Assembly: GCF_040760075.1 (NCBI RefSeq)
Contig: NZ_CP142884.1
Span: 124,001-188,000 of the forward strand
DNA from: Sphingobacterium sp. R2
Lineage (GTDB): Bacteria; Bacteroidota; Bacteroidia; Sphingobacteriales; Sphingobacteriaceae
DNA length: 64,000 bases
Reading direction: 5' to 3'
Shown here: positions 1-8,787 of the stretch, piece after piece
How the letters are laid out: every line of letters starts with the position of its first letter
Position numbering within the stretch: position 1 is the first letter of the stretch
Translations under genes and position numbers: made by a program
The notes under the pieces: generated by a model
What the model was told of the DNA's origin: nothing
The model's database searches: none
What the model saw: only the letters and a program-made list of their open reading frames with translations

Positions 1-24
1 GTCATTAACTACTAATACGCTACA

Positions 25-585
25 TTGAAAGACGTCATAAGAAATATTGAAGCAATTATATTTGCTTCTACAGAAGGAATCGATCTTGCCGATATCAAAC
101 AGGTTTTGCAGGAAGCTTTAGCCATCGAAGTATCCAGAGACGAACTGCGTGACTTGATAAAAAAAATTGAAACCAAGTATCAGGATGAAGATGCTGTACT
201 CGAGTTACGCTACATTAACAATTCCTACCAGTTTTTGACAAAGGCGGTGTACCACGAATCGATTCAGCAACTTCAAAACCACAACAATAAACGAAAATTA
301 AGTCAATCGGCGCTGGAAACACTCGCGATCATTGCTTACCGACAGCCCATCACAAAACTGGAAGTGGAACAAATTAGAGGTGTCAGCTGTGATTATTCTA
401 TTCAAAGACTTCTTGAAAAGAAATTGATCAAAATCGCCGGAAAGGCAGATAGTATAGGAAAACCATTACTTTATGCAACTAGTCAGCAGTTCATGGATCA
501 CTTTGGAATCAATGGTGTTAGAGATCTTCCGCAAATGAAAGATATTGTCACAGAAGACAATGCTATCGGCGAAACAAATGAATAA
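25..585 (+). CDS. scpB: Segregation and condensation protein B
   Basis: The 186-residue protein matches ScpB, the winged-helix partner of ScpA and SMC in the chromosome condensation complex, acting on cytoplasmic DNA. The N-terminal stretch IEAIIFASTEGIDLADI and the central ALETLAIIAYRQPITKLEVEQIRGV are family hallmarks and mark the two winged-helix domains (about residues 5-75 and 95-160). An in-frame stop lies at 13-15, so the only plausible start in view is TTG at 25; no ATG is available. The length is normal for the family. ScpA would be expected nearby, but the window edge hides the upstream gene. Confidence 0.93.
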   Translation: MKDVIRNIEAIIFASTEGIDLADIKQVLQEALAIEVSRDELRDLIKKIETKYQDEDAVLELRYINNSYQFLTKAVYHESIQQLQNHNNKRKLSQSALETLAIIAYRQPITKLEVEQIRGVSCDYSIQRLLEKKLIKIAGKADSIGKPLLYATSQQFMDHFGINGVRDLPQMKDIVTEDNAIGETNE

Positions 586-738
586 ATAAAATGAAATAAA
601 TTTTTATTTTCAAAATACGATTCAACACACTGATTAACAGAAAAATAAATGACTATATTTTTTTAAAAAAAAGTTTTAAAAAATAGTTTTCTTCTCTAAT
701 TTTACAGCATTGAATAAGGAACAATAAAGTATTATTTT

Positions 739-900
739 ATGAACACGGCAACTTTAGCTAACGAAGATTTTGAAGAAGTAAAATTCGCATCTTTCAACGG
801 TCCTGATGACGATGATGATGATTTCGATGATGATTTCGATTTAACTGAGATCGACCCGATTGGAGGATTGGATGACTTCGATGATGAAGATGAATTTTAA
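739..900 (+). CDS. Small, extremely acidic protein (53 aa)
   Basis: This short reading frame encodes 53 residues. The C-terminal two thirds are dominated by Asp runs (PDDDDDDFDDDFD, then DDFDDEDEF), with Phe at regular intervals. It has no signal peptide or membrane segment. It stands alone between scpB and a strong terminator at 951-990, with an AT-rich upstream region. Such Asp/Phe tails resemble those of small nucleic-acid mimic or chaperone-binding proteins, but I do not recognise the family and assign no function. The clean start, strong codon bias and terminator support a real gene. Confidence 0.6.
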   Translation: MNTATLANEDFEEVKFASFNGPDDDDDDFDDDFDLTEIDPIGGLDDFDDEDEF

Positions 901-950
901 TATTTTAGTGTACTATATCACTACCTATTAAAAACACCAAAGTATCATTA

Positions 951-990
951 AAAGATAGGGCGTCCAATTTGATTGGACGCCTTATCTTTT
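951..990. terminator. Bidirectional terminator hairpin
   Basis: A near-perfect inverted repeat, AAAGATAGGGCGTCCAA paired with TTGGACGCCTTATCTTT, lies between the converging small acidic gene and the thioredoxin gene. A-rich and T-rich flanks suit termination in both directions. Confidence 0.8.
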
Positions 991-993
991 GAT

Positions 994-1290
994 TTACTTT
1001 ACCTGATCGATCAATTTATGTAACTCCATTTTGGGAATCATTCCGCTCTGTCGCCATACTTGCTGCCCATCCTTAAACAGCACGAAAGTAGGTACGCCAC
1101 TCACCTTAAAAATAGAAGCAATTTTTGAATTCTTGTCCACGTCAATCTTTATGATAGACAAATCGTCTTGATAAAATTCCTTAAGGTCCTGTAAAATCGG
1201 CGCCATAGTCTGGCATGGACCGCACCAAGTGGCAAAAAAATCCACTAGAACCAGCGAATTTGATTGAATAATCTGGTCAAAAGTAGCCAT
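994..1290 (-). CDS. Thioredoxin-family protein
   Basis: This 98-residue single-domain thioredoxin carries the redox motif WCGPC at residues 22-26 and the conserved cis-Pro loop SGVPTFVLF. It has no signal peptide, so it should act as a cytoplasmic dithiol reductase. Its ATG overlaps the stop of the upstream rhodanese frame (TAATG), which implies translational coupling. A sulfurtransferase followed by thioredoxin is a sensible pair, because thioredoxin can reduce the rhodanese persulfide. It may be a secondary thioredoxin rather than the main TrxA. Confidence 0.9.
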   Translation of the reverse strand: MATFDQIIQSNSLVLVDFFATWCGPCQTMAPILQDLKEFYQDDLSIIKIDVDKNSKIASIFKVSGVPTFVLFKDGQQVWRQSGMIPKMELHKLIDQVK

Positions 1291-2020
1291 TATTGATTCT
1301 CCTTTTCTTCATTTTGCAATGCTTTATACCCGCCTTGGATATTGCATATATTTTTAAATCCTTTCAAGCTTAAAATAGATAAAGCTACTGTTCTCCTGTA
1401 TCCCGATCGGCAATATATATACAGCTGCTGATCATCTTTTCTAAGCTTAAAATCAAAATTAACTAAATCTGTTAAGGGAATATTCATTGCATTGTCAATA
1501 TGTCCACTTTTAAATTCTTTCTCTGTCCTTACATCTACAATATGACCCTGAACTGATTTTTATCAAATTCCCGTGCTCTAATGTTACGTATAGACGCTAC
1601 AGTCTCTTTACTCTTCCATGTTTCAATCCCCCCTTCCAAAACTCCAACAATATGGAAATACCCTAATTTTATCAAATGATCAATGACAGCCTCACTATTT
1701 TCCAAATCAGTGATTAGCAAAAACTTTTGGTCTTTGGTGGGGAAAACTTGCGTGAGAAAATGATCAAACGGGCCTTCAAAACTAATATTAATAGAATTTG
1801 GGACGAATCCCTCCAAAAACTCGTCGCACGATCGGGTATCAAGCATCTGAATATTTTCAACATTACACAGCTTTTTAAACTTATTCAGTGTTAATAGGGG
1901 CGGATTGGAAGGGAATTGTTGTTGGATACCTTGGCGTAATTTTGGTTTTGCCTGCAATTGCCTTTGATTAAACACGGATAAAAAACAAATGCAAAATAGT
2001 GAGATAAAAAATCTATACAT
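1290..2020 (-). pseudogene. Double-rhodanese protein split by a frameshift
   Basis: Two adjacent frames form one tandem rhodanese protein. The first part (2020 down to 1535) starts with a signal peptide (MYRFFISLFCICFLSVFNQ) and a rhodanese domain without a catalytic Cys. It ends at a premature stop just after FDKNQF. One base out of frame, the sequence continues as QGHIVDVRTEKEFKSGHIDN and then the ATG-initiated piece 1487-1290, which contains the persulfide loop CRSGYRR. A single-base indel near 1549-1555 restores one frame. Secreted sulfurtransferases of this design are known in Bacteroidota. It may be a true mutation or a sequence error; the downstream part alone lacks a complete fold. 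Confidence 0.75.
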
Positions 2021-2028
2021 ATATTCTT

Positions 2029-2877
2029 TTATTTAAAAGGAATAAGGAGCTTTTCCAATTCCTCAATTTTACCATTATATATATTGAGATCAACATTTCC
2101 CTGAATCCCTTGTACGGTACCTTTTTCAGAAAATTGCCAGAAAGTCCAATGCTCTTTGGGGTTCTCGACCCAAAAATTGTAATTTGCAATCCACAAGGTA
2201 TAAGCTGCAAATTCCTTTTCCAGAAAATCACTATAAAACTTATCTCCGGAATAAAGAATTGGTTTTACCTTATAGTGGGTTTCTACTTCATCAAGCCAAC
2301 GTCTTAGCCCAACTTTCAAACTATCCATAGATTGTTGTTTGGGATGCTCCTCAATATCCAAAACTGGTGGCAGGTCTCCAGGTTGAAGTTTAACCTTTCG
2401 AATAAAATTTTTAGCCTGCTTCACTGAATTCTCGTTGGGTCTGAAATAATGATAAGCTCCTCTCAAAATCGCCCTATTTTCTGTTTTACTCCAGTTTCGG
2501 CTAAACTTATCATCAATTCCTTTTTCACCCATTGTCGCCCTGATAAACACAAAGTCTATCGGAAAGTGATCATTAATGGTGTTTACATTTTGCCAATCTA
2601 TTTCTTCCTGATAGGTAGACACGTCTATGCCAAACACCTTATCATCGTGCTTGCTCATAATCTCCATATTACGAATATCATATTTAGCTTCCTTCGTCAA
2701 AGACTTGTCTTTGGAAGTAGCCATGCGAAAATAGTATATAATTCCAGCCCGATAATGCCACACAAAAAAACAGAGGAAAAACACCACCATTCCTGCTATC
2801 ATCCAAATCCACCTTGTTCCACTAACCTGACTTCCTTTTGTACTTGTTTTCTTTCTTTTTGATCGCTGTTGTGCCAT
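2029..2877 (-). CDS. GH25 lysozyme/muramidase, membrane anchored
   Basis: This 282-residue protein has a basic N-terminus, one transmembrane segment (about residues 23-42) and a GH25 catalytic domain. Family motifs are FGIDVSTYQ (Asp85), FVFIRATMGEKG, GAYHYFRP, PPVLDIEEH with the catalytic pair Asp174/Glu176, LWIANY and WTFWQFSE. GH25 enzymes hydrolyse the MurNAc-GlcNAc bond of peptidoglycan. The uncleaved anchor would place the catalytic domain in the periplasm. The gene ends 8 bp from the rhodanese gene start, so the two may be cotranscribed. Confidence 0.92.
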   Translation of the reverse strand: MAQQRSKRKKTSTKGSQVSGTRWIWMIAGMVVFFLCFFVWHYRAGIIYYFRMATSKDKSLTKEAKYDIRNMEIMSKHDDKVFGIDVSTYQEEIDWQNVNTINDHFPIDFVFIRATMGEKGIDDKFSRNWSKTENRAILRGAYHYFRPNENSVKQAKNFIRKVKLQPGDLPPVLDIEEHPKQQSMDSLKVGLRRWLDEVETHYKVKPILYSGDKFYSDFLEKEFAAYTLWIANYNFWVENPKEHWTFWQFSEKGTVQGIQGNVDLNIYNGKIEELEKLLIPFK

Positions 2878-2933
2878 AGCACGATGAAGTTACGGCAATA
2901 GCAATTAACTCGCAAAATTTTCGCAACAATTTA

Positions 2934-2941
2934 TATTTTTG
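2934..2941 (+). promoter_or_regulatory. Bacteroidota -7 box, near-leaderless start
   Basis: TATTTTTG matches the TAnnTTTG -7 consensus. It ends only 3 bases before the ATG at 2945, so the transcript would have almost no 5' leader. Confidence 0.45.
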
Positions 2942-2944
2942 TGT

Positions 2945-3829
2945 ATGATCGTATACAACCCCAAAGACTGGCTTTCGGCAACTTTCAAATTGCATAAATC
3001 AGATACTTTCAAAAAGTTACTGCCATTCCTTATTTTAATTGCTTTTTATTCCTGGGCGATAGCCTTTGTAGAATTGGAATTCCTTAAATTAAATGAAAAG
3101 AGTTGGGTAAAGAATATTACCATCGTCCACAATCTCCTTGGTTTTGTCATATCGCTCTTACTTGTTTTTCGTACAAACTCGGCCTATGACCGTTGGTGGG
3201 AAGCCCGAAAACAATGGGGTAATTTAACCAATGTCAGTAGAGCCTTGTCCTATAAATTGAATGCAATGTTAGAAACGGATGATAAGGTTAACCGAAGTTT
3301 TTTCAGAAAAGCAGTACCGCTATTCGCTGAGACACTTTATGATTTCTTAAGATCGGACTACACCAAGTTTATGCTAGATGAAAATGAACATCCCGAATTG
3401 AAGGCATTGGATAATAAAAAGCATGGACCAAACCAAGTGTCAAATATGATCTTTCACAAAATCAACGATCTTTATAAAGCCAAAACAATAAGTGGCGATC
3501 AACTTATTATCCTAAATGAGGAAATAGTTGCAATGACGCATGTTTGTGGCGCCTGTGAACGAATTAAAAACACGCCGATTCCTTTGGCCTATAGTGCATT
3601 TATTAAGAAGTTTATTATTTTCTATACCATGACCCTGCCTGTAGGTTATGTTTTTTCGATTGGTTATTTTGTTGTAATTGCCGTCCCCTTTATCTTATAT
3701 GTTTTGGCGTCTCTTGAATTGATTGGAGAATCCATTGAAGAACCATTTGGTATAGATCAAGACGATTTACCTATCGATAAAATTGCTGCCAATATCCGAA
3801 AGCATTGCCTTGAAATTATACCTGCATAA
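2945..3829 (+). CDS. Bestrophin-like anion channel family protein
   Basis: About 294 residues with the bestrophin/UPF0187 pattern: YNPKDWL at the N-terminus, transmembrane helices, the signature FRTNSAYDRWWEARKQWG, a second hydrophobic pair around residues 220-255, and ESIEEPFGIDQDDLPID near the C-terminus. Bacterial members form pentameric ion channels in the inner membrane. A TTG lies six bases earlier, but ATG 2945 fits the family start and sits right after a -7 box. The gene is divergent from the GH25 gene. Confidence 0.9.
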   Translation: MIVYNPKDWLSATFKLHKSDTFKKLLPFLILIAFYSWAIAFVELEFLKLNEKSWVKNITIVHNLLGFVISLLLVFRTNSAYDRWWEARKQWGNLTNVSRALSYKLNAMLETDDKVNRSFFRKAVPLFAETLYDFLRSDYTKFMLDENEHPELKALDNKKHGPNQVSNMIFHKINDLYKAKTISGDQLIILNEEIVAMTHVCGACERIKNTPIPLAYSAFIKKFIIFYTMTLPVGYVFSIGYFVVIAVPFILYVLASLELIGESIEEPFGIDQDDLPIDKIAANIRKHCLEIIPA

Positions 3830-3912
3830 GCTTTTAGAAAAATAATCTAGCTCATTTTCAAACGCTAAGCCTATCTCCGAGAAATAAGTTTTGTAAATCT
3901 ATTCAGAATTTC

Positions 3913-3920
3913 TACTTTTG
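3913..3920 (+). promoter_or_regulatory. Promoter -7 box of tRNA-Ser copy 1
   Basis: TACTTTTG matches TAnnTTTG. A TTTTG element sits about 19 bases upstream in the -33 position. The same arrangement precedes copy 2. Confidence 0.6.
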
Positions 3921-3924
3921 TCGC

Positions 3925-4009
3925 GGAGAGTTGGCAGAGTGGTCGAATGCGGCGGTCTTGAAAACCGTTAACTGTCACAGGTTCGGGGGTTCGAATCCCT
4001 CACTCTCCG
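3925..4009 (+). tRNA. tRNA-Ser (UGA), copy 1
   Basis: An 85-nt serine tRNA. The acceptor stem is GGAGAGT/ACTCTCC with discriminator G, the D-arm contains GCAGAGTGGTCGAATGC, the anticodon loop is CTTGAAA (anticodon TGA), there is a long class II variable arm, and the T-arm contains GGTTCGAATCC. CCA is not encoded. A strong hairpin terminator follows at once. An identical copy lies 1243 bp downstream. Confidence 0.95.
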
Positions 4010-4012
4010 CAT

Positions 4013-4042
4013 AAAAAGCCTTTCAGAAATGAAAGGCTTTTT
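4013..4042 (+). terminator. tRNA-Ser copy 1 terminator
   Basis: AAAAAGCCTTTC pairs with GAAAGGCTTTTT, immediately after the tRNA. Confidence 0.75.
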
Positions 4043-4267
4043 GCTTTTGCTCCTTTATTCTCCCCCATCAAAAGATCAATTTTCTTATCGTACCATTCCA
4101 TTCGAATTATCAGAGCGTTACCTACAAGAAAACAACATTTCACACAACTCTTCCTAGCCACATGCAATCTTTTTCACTTTTTTCATTCCTTTATGTAATA
4201 ATCTGTAATTCATAACATCTAATAGGCACAATATTCTAGAAAACCATAATTACTAATTTTAAATTCA

Positions 4268-4734
4268 ATGCTTATGAAAACTATTGTTCTTCTCATCAAT
4301 AAAGATCTACCGAACTATTTAAGCCATTTCACCAAAGTCGGTATTTCAATACTTTTACTCATAATTTGCGGATCGGCATTTGCACAAAAAAAATATGATT
4401 TTCAAGTCAGCATCTATGGAACAAGAACACCAATCATTCTTACTCCAGGATATAGCTGTAGTGGAACCGTATGGAGAGAAACTGTCAATCACCTAAAAGA
4501 TAAATACGAATGTCACGTGCTTACACTTCCTGGCTTCGCAGGACAAGCAGCGATTAAAGAAGCATTGCTTGAGACGGAGTACCGTTCTACCCGGGTATGC
4601 AGACCCCAAATACAAGTGTAGAGGAAGTGAAAAAGTTTGTCGATAAAGATGCACTTATCGCACAATTTACTTCAATGGGAGACCAACAACTTAGCGATCT
4701 CGATCTATCTTCGGGAAATCCTAGCGGGTGCTAG
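4268..4734 (+). pseudogene. Secreted alpha/beta hydrolase, internally deleted
   Basis: The frame starts with a long signal region ending GSAFAQ and an intact N-terminal hydrolase part (IYGTRTPIILTPGYSCSGTVW, HVLTLPGFAGQ). It then breaks off at a stop at 4621. A second frame from 4597 (MQTPNTSVEEVKKFVDKDAL) resembles the later helical cap of the same family. The middle, including the GxSxG nucleophile motif, is missing, so the enzyme cannot be active. A further frame at about 4700-4888 looks like noise or decayed sequence. The remnant lies between the two tRNA-Ser copies, a typical place for rearranged DNA. Confidence 0.65.
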
Positions 4735-5155
4735 TTTCCAATATTATTTACTGACTTACCTTCCAACCTATAGCTGGATTCTATTTTCATACTTTTATCT
4801 GGGTAAAAGACAACTCGCTAAAATTGACCGATCAATCAACGAAGCTATTTTTGAATTACAGGAGTTAGAACGACAGTTCGGGAATTGAAAAATCGGATGA
4901 TGTTTGCTCCTTAAAAATACGTTCATGATTACTTTTTAAATTGGAATAAATAACATTAAAACAATATTATGATCGCATCTAAAAGCGGACATATCGTCCA
5001 AAGCAGAGTCCGCTATCTCCAATATGACATCTTAAGGTGGTCAACCACTAAAAATAACCAACTAGTATTCAGGTACATTTCTATTTAAGAGTCCTAAAAC
5101 TGCTTTTAAACACAGAAAAATGTAAAATAAGTTTTGTAATTCTACCCAAAATTTC
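4735..5155. other. AT-rich decayed intergenic region
   Basis: I see no supportable gene here. A short frame near 4700-4888 encodes hydrophobic and helical residues (LPTYSWILFSYFYLG) without a recognisable family. The stretch fills the gap between the broken hydrolase and tRNA-Ser copy 2. Confidence 0.4.
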
Positions 5156-5163
5156 TACTTTTG
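5156..5163 (+). promoter_or_regulatory. Promoter -7 box of tRNA-Ser copy 2
   Basis: TACTTTTG is identical to the box of copy 1. A GTTTTG element lies upstream in the -33 position. Confidence 0.6.
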
Positions 5164-5167
5164 TCGC

Positions 5168-5252
5168 GGAGAGTTGGCAGAGTGGTCGAATGCGGCGGTC
5201 TTGAAAACCGTTAACTGTCACAGGTTCGGGGGTTCGAATCCCTCACTCTCCG
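5168..5252 (+). tRNA. tRNA-Ser (UGA), copy 2
   Basis: The 85-nt sequence is identical to the tRNA at 3925-4009, and its close upstream and downstream flanks are also similar. The pair is therefore a segmental duplication rather than an ancient paralogue. Confidence 0.95.
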
Positions 5253-5255
5253 CAG

Positions 5256-5285
5256 AAAAAGCCTTTTAAAAATGAAAGGCTTTTT
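5256..5285 (+). terminator. tRNA-Ser copy 2 terminator
   Basis: AAAAAGCCTTT pairs with AAAGGCTTTTT directly after the tRNA, a slightly diverged form of the copy 1 terminator. Confidence 0.7.
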
Positions 5286-5360
5286 GCATTTTAGCCCAAT
5301 TTATTCCCTTAGTCTTTCTTAAGAACTTAACTCAAGATATATCCTTTACCACGTATAACC

Positions 5361-5588
5361 GTGATTTTTATATTGGGAACAAACTCCAATTTTTTAATAT
5401 GTTTTGGTTCGGAAAATTCTAATGAATTTCAACAATTGAAAAGTCTGAAAGTAAACGACAAAATAACTTTAAGGAGTCGTAGTGTCATTTACGCGCCTAA
5501 GTATTCGTATCCAATAGTAGCGGGCGACTATGTACATAGAGATAACAAAACAATTTATAAACGCACCCCTGACCAAGGCGGTTGTTAA
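5361..5588 (+). other. Short frame, probable gene remnant
   Basis: A 75-residue frame opening at GTG. Its second half (LKVNDKITLRSRSVIYAPKYSYPIVAGDYVHRD, quoted in part) reads like real protein, but the first half does not. I recognise no family. It ends just before a stretch at about 5600-5645 that resembles a third, degraded tRNA-Ser 3' end and terminator (CACTCCGCAAGAAAAG and GAAGGGCTTTTTTGCA). A remnant of inserted DNA is the best guess. Bases 5646-5896 hold nothing I can support. Confidence 0.25.
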
Positions 5589-5896
5589 CTAACTTACTCA
5601 ACACTCCGCAAGAAAAGTCTATTAGCATTGAAGGGCTTTTTTGCACACCACTAGAAAAACTTCGACAGCCTAGCAAGCGCCCTAAATTGATTGAAAGGAC
5701 AAAATGACAAGAGAATTGATCAAATCGGATCAACAACAAACAAGCTAAAACATAGCATAAAAAAAGGTGATTATCAACAATTAAGAAAAAAACGCAGAAA
5801 GTACTTGAGAAAAACCATATTTTTTTAAAAAATACTGTGGAATCTATTCTTCTTTGACATCATAATAGTGAGTGACAACAACTTGTTAACCTAAAA

Positions 5897-6442
5897 ATGA
5901 CAATCATGGCAGAATTAAACCAAAAAACGCAAGAAACGGGAAAGAAAAAAATAAGAAGCAGAAAAATGGCTCCTAAAGTAGATTTAACAGCCATGGTAGA
6001 CCTCGCATTTCTTCTCATTACATTTTTTATGTTGACCACAACATTAAATAAACCATCTGCAATGGATATCGCTATGCCAGACAAAAGTAAATCAGATGTA
6101 GAAAGTTCGGTTCTTATTGATGAAAACCGCACGGCGACCCTCATTCTAGGCGAAGGAAAATTCATGTGGTATCATGGGGATTTTAAAAAACCGATCAGCT
6201 CTTCAAAAGTGCCGGTAGATATCGAGAAAGGGCTCTCAGGCGTTATTGCACAGTTAAAAGCTAAGATAAGCTCTATGCCCGATACAAAGGACATGATTGT
6301 ATTGATTAAGCCTAGCAAAGAAGCGCGCACAAAAGATGTTATTCAGACGATCGATCAATTGAAGGGTCAGCATATTGCACGTTATGTGATCAGTAAAACA
6401 CAAATCGAAGAAGAAAAGCAACTGCTCACTGTACTCCAGTAG
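5897..6442 (+). CDS. ExbD/TolR-family biopolymer transport protein
   Basis: 181 residues with the ExbD signature: a basic N-terminus, PKVDLTAMVDLAFLLITFFMLTTTLNKP (quoted in part) with the proton-channel Asp at the start of the single transmembrane helix, and a periplasmic domain. ExbD works with ExbB and TonB to energise outer-membrane receptors. A second ATG nine bases later gives MAELNQKTQ, which resembles homologue starts and may be the true start. No exbB or tonB gene is adjacent, so this is an orphan copy. Confidence 0.88.
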   Translation: MTIMAELNQKTQETGKKKIRSRKMAPKVDLTAMVDLAFLLITFFMLTTTLNKPSAMDIAMPDKSKSDVESSVLIDENRTATLILGEGKFMWYHGDFKKPISSSKVPVDIEKGLSGVIAQLKAKISSMPDTKDMIVLIKPSKEARTKDVIQTIDQLKGQHIARYVISKTQIEEEKQLLTVLQ

Positions 6443-6574
6443 CATTGATTTCAGCAATGTCCTATCCATGCATTGAAACAAGCTATTGACCGAGCCTTTC
6501 ATAGGTAAAATCAATTAATGTCATCAAAAAACATGGGAATGATTTATATCTATAAAATAGACAATAATAAGTTT

Positions 6575-6604
6575 ACCGAAAGGTCGTATAATCGATCTTT
6601 CGGT
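6575..6604. terminator. Hairpin between converging genes
   Basis: ACCGAAAGGTCG pairs with CGATCTTTCGGT. It lies between exbD and the convergent secreted-protein gene and probably serves both. Confidence 0.55.
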
Positions 6605-6627
6605 AGATTCCAGCCCAGTACGGTAAA

Positions 6628-7194
6628 TTATCTTTTATCCAGATTGTTCCAATAACGTTCCACATTTTCTTTTACCTCAACCGGTAGAGACGCATAATTG
6701 TCTGAAAACGTTGTTTGACTATAACCATCTGCTTCCTCCGAGCGGATGCGATAAAACTTATTCTTATAAAGAACTAGGCCAATACAGCTAAGCTGCTTTT
6801 TTAGGTCATCCTTGGGATGTCTTGAATAGATAAATAATGCATCCAATTTACCATCCTTATCGGCATCAAAAAACGCCTTTCGAGATTCCCAAATCGAAGT
6901 AACGATCCCTTCTTCGGATATCAATTCATCAGCCACAAGCTGCCATATTCCATTGATCTGCTGAAATTGTTGTACATAAAGTTTGTCCGGGTCAGCACCC
7001 CGCTCCTCTTTTGAAAACACTATATAATTATCTTCTTTTGGAGTTTGAATGCGTTCCACTTGTAACACACGCTTCCCCTTAAATGGAAAACCAGAAGATT
7101 GAAAATTTTCCTTATTGATCGAAATTGTTGTAACCTGCGCCCCAACAATATAAAATCCCATCGATAATAGGATTAAAAGAAGGTATTTTCCCAT
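6628..7194 (-). CDS. Secreted protein of unknown function
   Basis: 188 residues with a signal peptide (MGKYLLLILLSMGFYIVGAQ). The mature part contains DADKDGKLDALFIYS, a Ca-binding or FG-GAP-like acidic loop, within a beta-rich protein. It vaguely recalls the Bacteroidota family that databases name M949_RS01915-type, but I am not certain. It is a single-gene unit with terminators on one side and an AT-rich promoter region on the other. No function is assigned. Confidence 0.7.
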   Translation of the reverse strand: MGKYLLLILLSMGFYIVGAQVTTISINKENFQSSGFPFKGKRVLQVERIQTPKEDNYIVFSKEERGADPDKLYVQQFQQINGIWQLVADELISEEGIVTSIWESRKAFFDADKDGKLDALFIYSRHPKDDLKKQLSCIGLVLYKNKFYRIRSEEADGYSQTTFSDNYASLPVEVKENVERYWNNLDKR

Positions 7195-7360
7195 ATGTTT
7201 TTCCTTAGTATTGAGTCAATTTACTGACAATAAAAGAGAATTACAATATTTCAACGAGAGATCTTTACATCCAAGTGATGCGATTCTCCATAAATGTCAC
7301 TACATTTAATCTATATAAACATCATGAAGAAGCTTTTGATCCAGCTATAGGTCTTTATTC

Positions 7361-7774
7361 ATGAGCTTAGATCATACGCCGATGAAACAAGATATTCAAA
7401 CACTCGATGACATTAAAGTATTAGTAGATCAATTTTATACGACGATACGTAACGATACTTTGCTCGGACCTATTTTTAAAAAAAGAATCCAAGACAATTG
7501 GGCAATTCATCTTGAAAAGATGTATAGTTTCTGGCAGACTATCCTACTGGATGAACATCGTTATTTTGGCAGCCCCTTTCCACCTCATATTAATTTACCC
7601 ATTGATGCGCAACATTTTGGTCAATGGCTCAAATTATTCGAAGCAACAGTAGATGGCTTATACAGTGGACAAAAGGCCGAAGAAGCCAAATGGCGTGCGC
7701 AAAAAATGGCCCAAATGTTTCAGTTCAAGCTAGAATATCTACACGCCAACCCCAACAAGAAACCATTGATCTAA
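7361..7774 (+). CDS. Group III truncated haemoglobin
   Basis: 137 residues of the 2-on-2 globin type. The group III pattern is visible: VDQFYTTIRNDTLLGPIF, a helix E region with Trp, FPPHINLPI, and the proximal haem ligand in DAQHFGQWL (His85). Such cytoplasmic globins bind oxygen or nitric oxide. Seven residues in, MKQDIQTL offers an alternative start. The gene stands alone and ends before a good terminator. Confidence 0.88.
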   Translation: MSLDHTPMKQDIQTLDDIKVLVDQFYTTIRNDTLLGPIFKKRIQDNWAIHLEKMYSFWQTILLDEHRYFGSPFPPHINLPIDAQHFGQWLKLFEATVDGLYSGQKAEEAKWRAQKMAQMFQFKLEYLHANPNKKPLI

Positions 7775-7833
7775 AGTTAGCCTACAAAGGCTACTTGATG
7801 GCATTGTTAAATAAAAAGAAAAAGTAATCCATG

Positions 7834-7866
7834 AAAAAAGCCCTCGGAAACTCCCAGGGCTTTTCT
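7834..7866. terminator. Bidirectional terminator
   Basis: AAAAAAGCCCTcGGA pairs with TCCcAGGGCTTTT between the globin gene and the convergent hydroxylase gene. Confidence 0.75.
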
Positions 7867-7883
7867 AGTTGATATGAGTCAAT

Positions 7884-8552
7884 TTATGCTTTTTCTTCCT
7901 TTAAGGAAGTAGAATCTCTTTTGGGTTGCTTTTCTTCAAAACCTGAGCGTAAAATTTCATCCCATAAGGAAGAGCTTACACCAAATCCTTTTTCTGGATC
8001 CGAGTAATGGTGCAACATATGGTGCTGCTTGATCCGTTTGAAAATACCACTTTTAAAATTAGCATGATGCATCGCATAATGACATTCGTCATAGATTAAA
8101 TACCCCACCATAAAACCTGAAAAAAAGCAGGCTAAGATAAACTCATTTGAAAAAAATAATGTGAATCCAAGATACACCAGTAAAGCTAGCGGAATACTCG
8201 CTGACAACGGCATCACCAAACGCATACGGTCTCTTGGGTAATCATGATGTACACCATGGAAAATAAAAGCCACTCTTTTCCCCCACTCCGTCGTGGGGTG
8301 ATAGTGAAATACCCATCGATGTAGAGCATATTCAAAAGCAGTCCAAAAAGCCAAGCCAAAAACAAAATACCCAATGTATGTTAAGAAGGGAATATCTCCC
8401 CAAACTAAAGCCTTATACGAAAAGAAAGCCACCACAGGTACATAGAAAATCAAAGGTACACTCCAATGCACTTTCGTCAATGACTCCAAAAAGTCACTTT
8501 TGAACATGCGCGTAGACTCCGTTGAATTTGAAACATAATTACGCTTCGCCAT
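7884..8552 (-). CDS. Fatty acid hydroxylase superfamily membrane protein
   Basis: 222 residues with several transmembrane helices and the histidine clusters of di-iron integral-membrane hydroxylases: HRWVFHYHP, HGVHHDYPRD, HYAMHH and HHMLHHY. The FA2H-like arrangement suggests 2-hydroxylation of fatty acyl chains. In a sphingolipid-producing genus this is a reasonable candidate for ceramide hydroxylation; that is inference. It is a single-gene unit. Confidence 0.88.
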   Translation of the reverse strand: MAKRNYVSNSTESTRMFKSDFLESLTKVHWSVPLIFYVPVVAFFSYKALVWGDIPFLTYIGYFVFGLAFWTAFEYALHRWVFHYHPTTEWGKRVAFIFHGVHHDYPRDRMRLVMPLSASIPLALLVYLGFTLFFSNEFILACFFSGFMVGYLIYDECHYAMHHANFKSGIFKRIKQHHMLHHYSDPEKGFGVSSSLWDEILRSGFEEKQPKRDSTSLKEEKA

Positions 8553-8787
8553 ATTACTATTTTTTTATTATTCCCGCACAAAAATAACTATTTTAGTCAC
8601 AAATGAAGAAGGTTTTTGACTAGAAAAACAAAGCTACTGACCTTTTTAATAAAAAGGTTAAACAAAAATTACTTCAAGCATTTGACTAAACCCTTTTTAT
8701 TGATCTTTTACATTAGATTTCAGTTCACTTGATAAAAATCAATAAAATCTATATAAGATAAAATTGACAAATTTAAGACAGTATAAC

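Noticed and set aside
2449..2862. + strand frame opposite the GH25 gene
   Set aside because: It mirrors the conserved codons of the muramidase and has an improbable composition.
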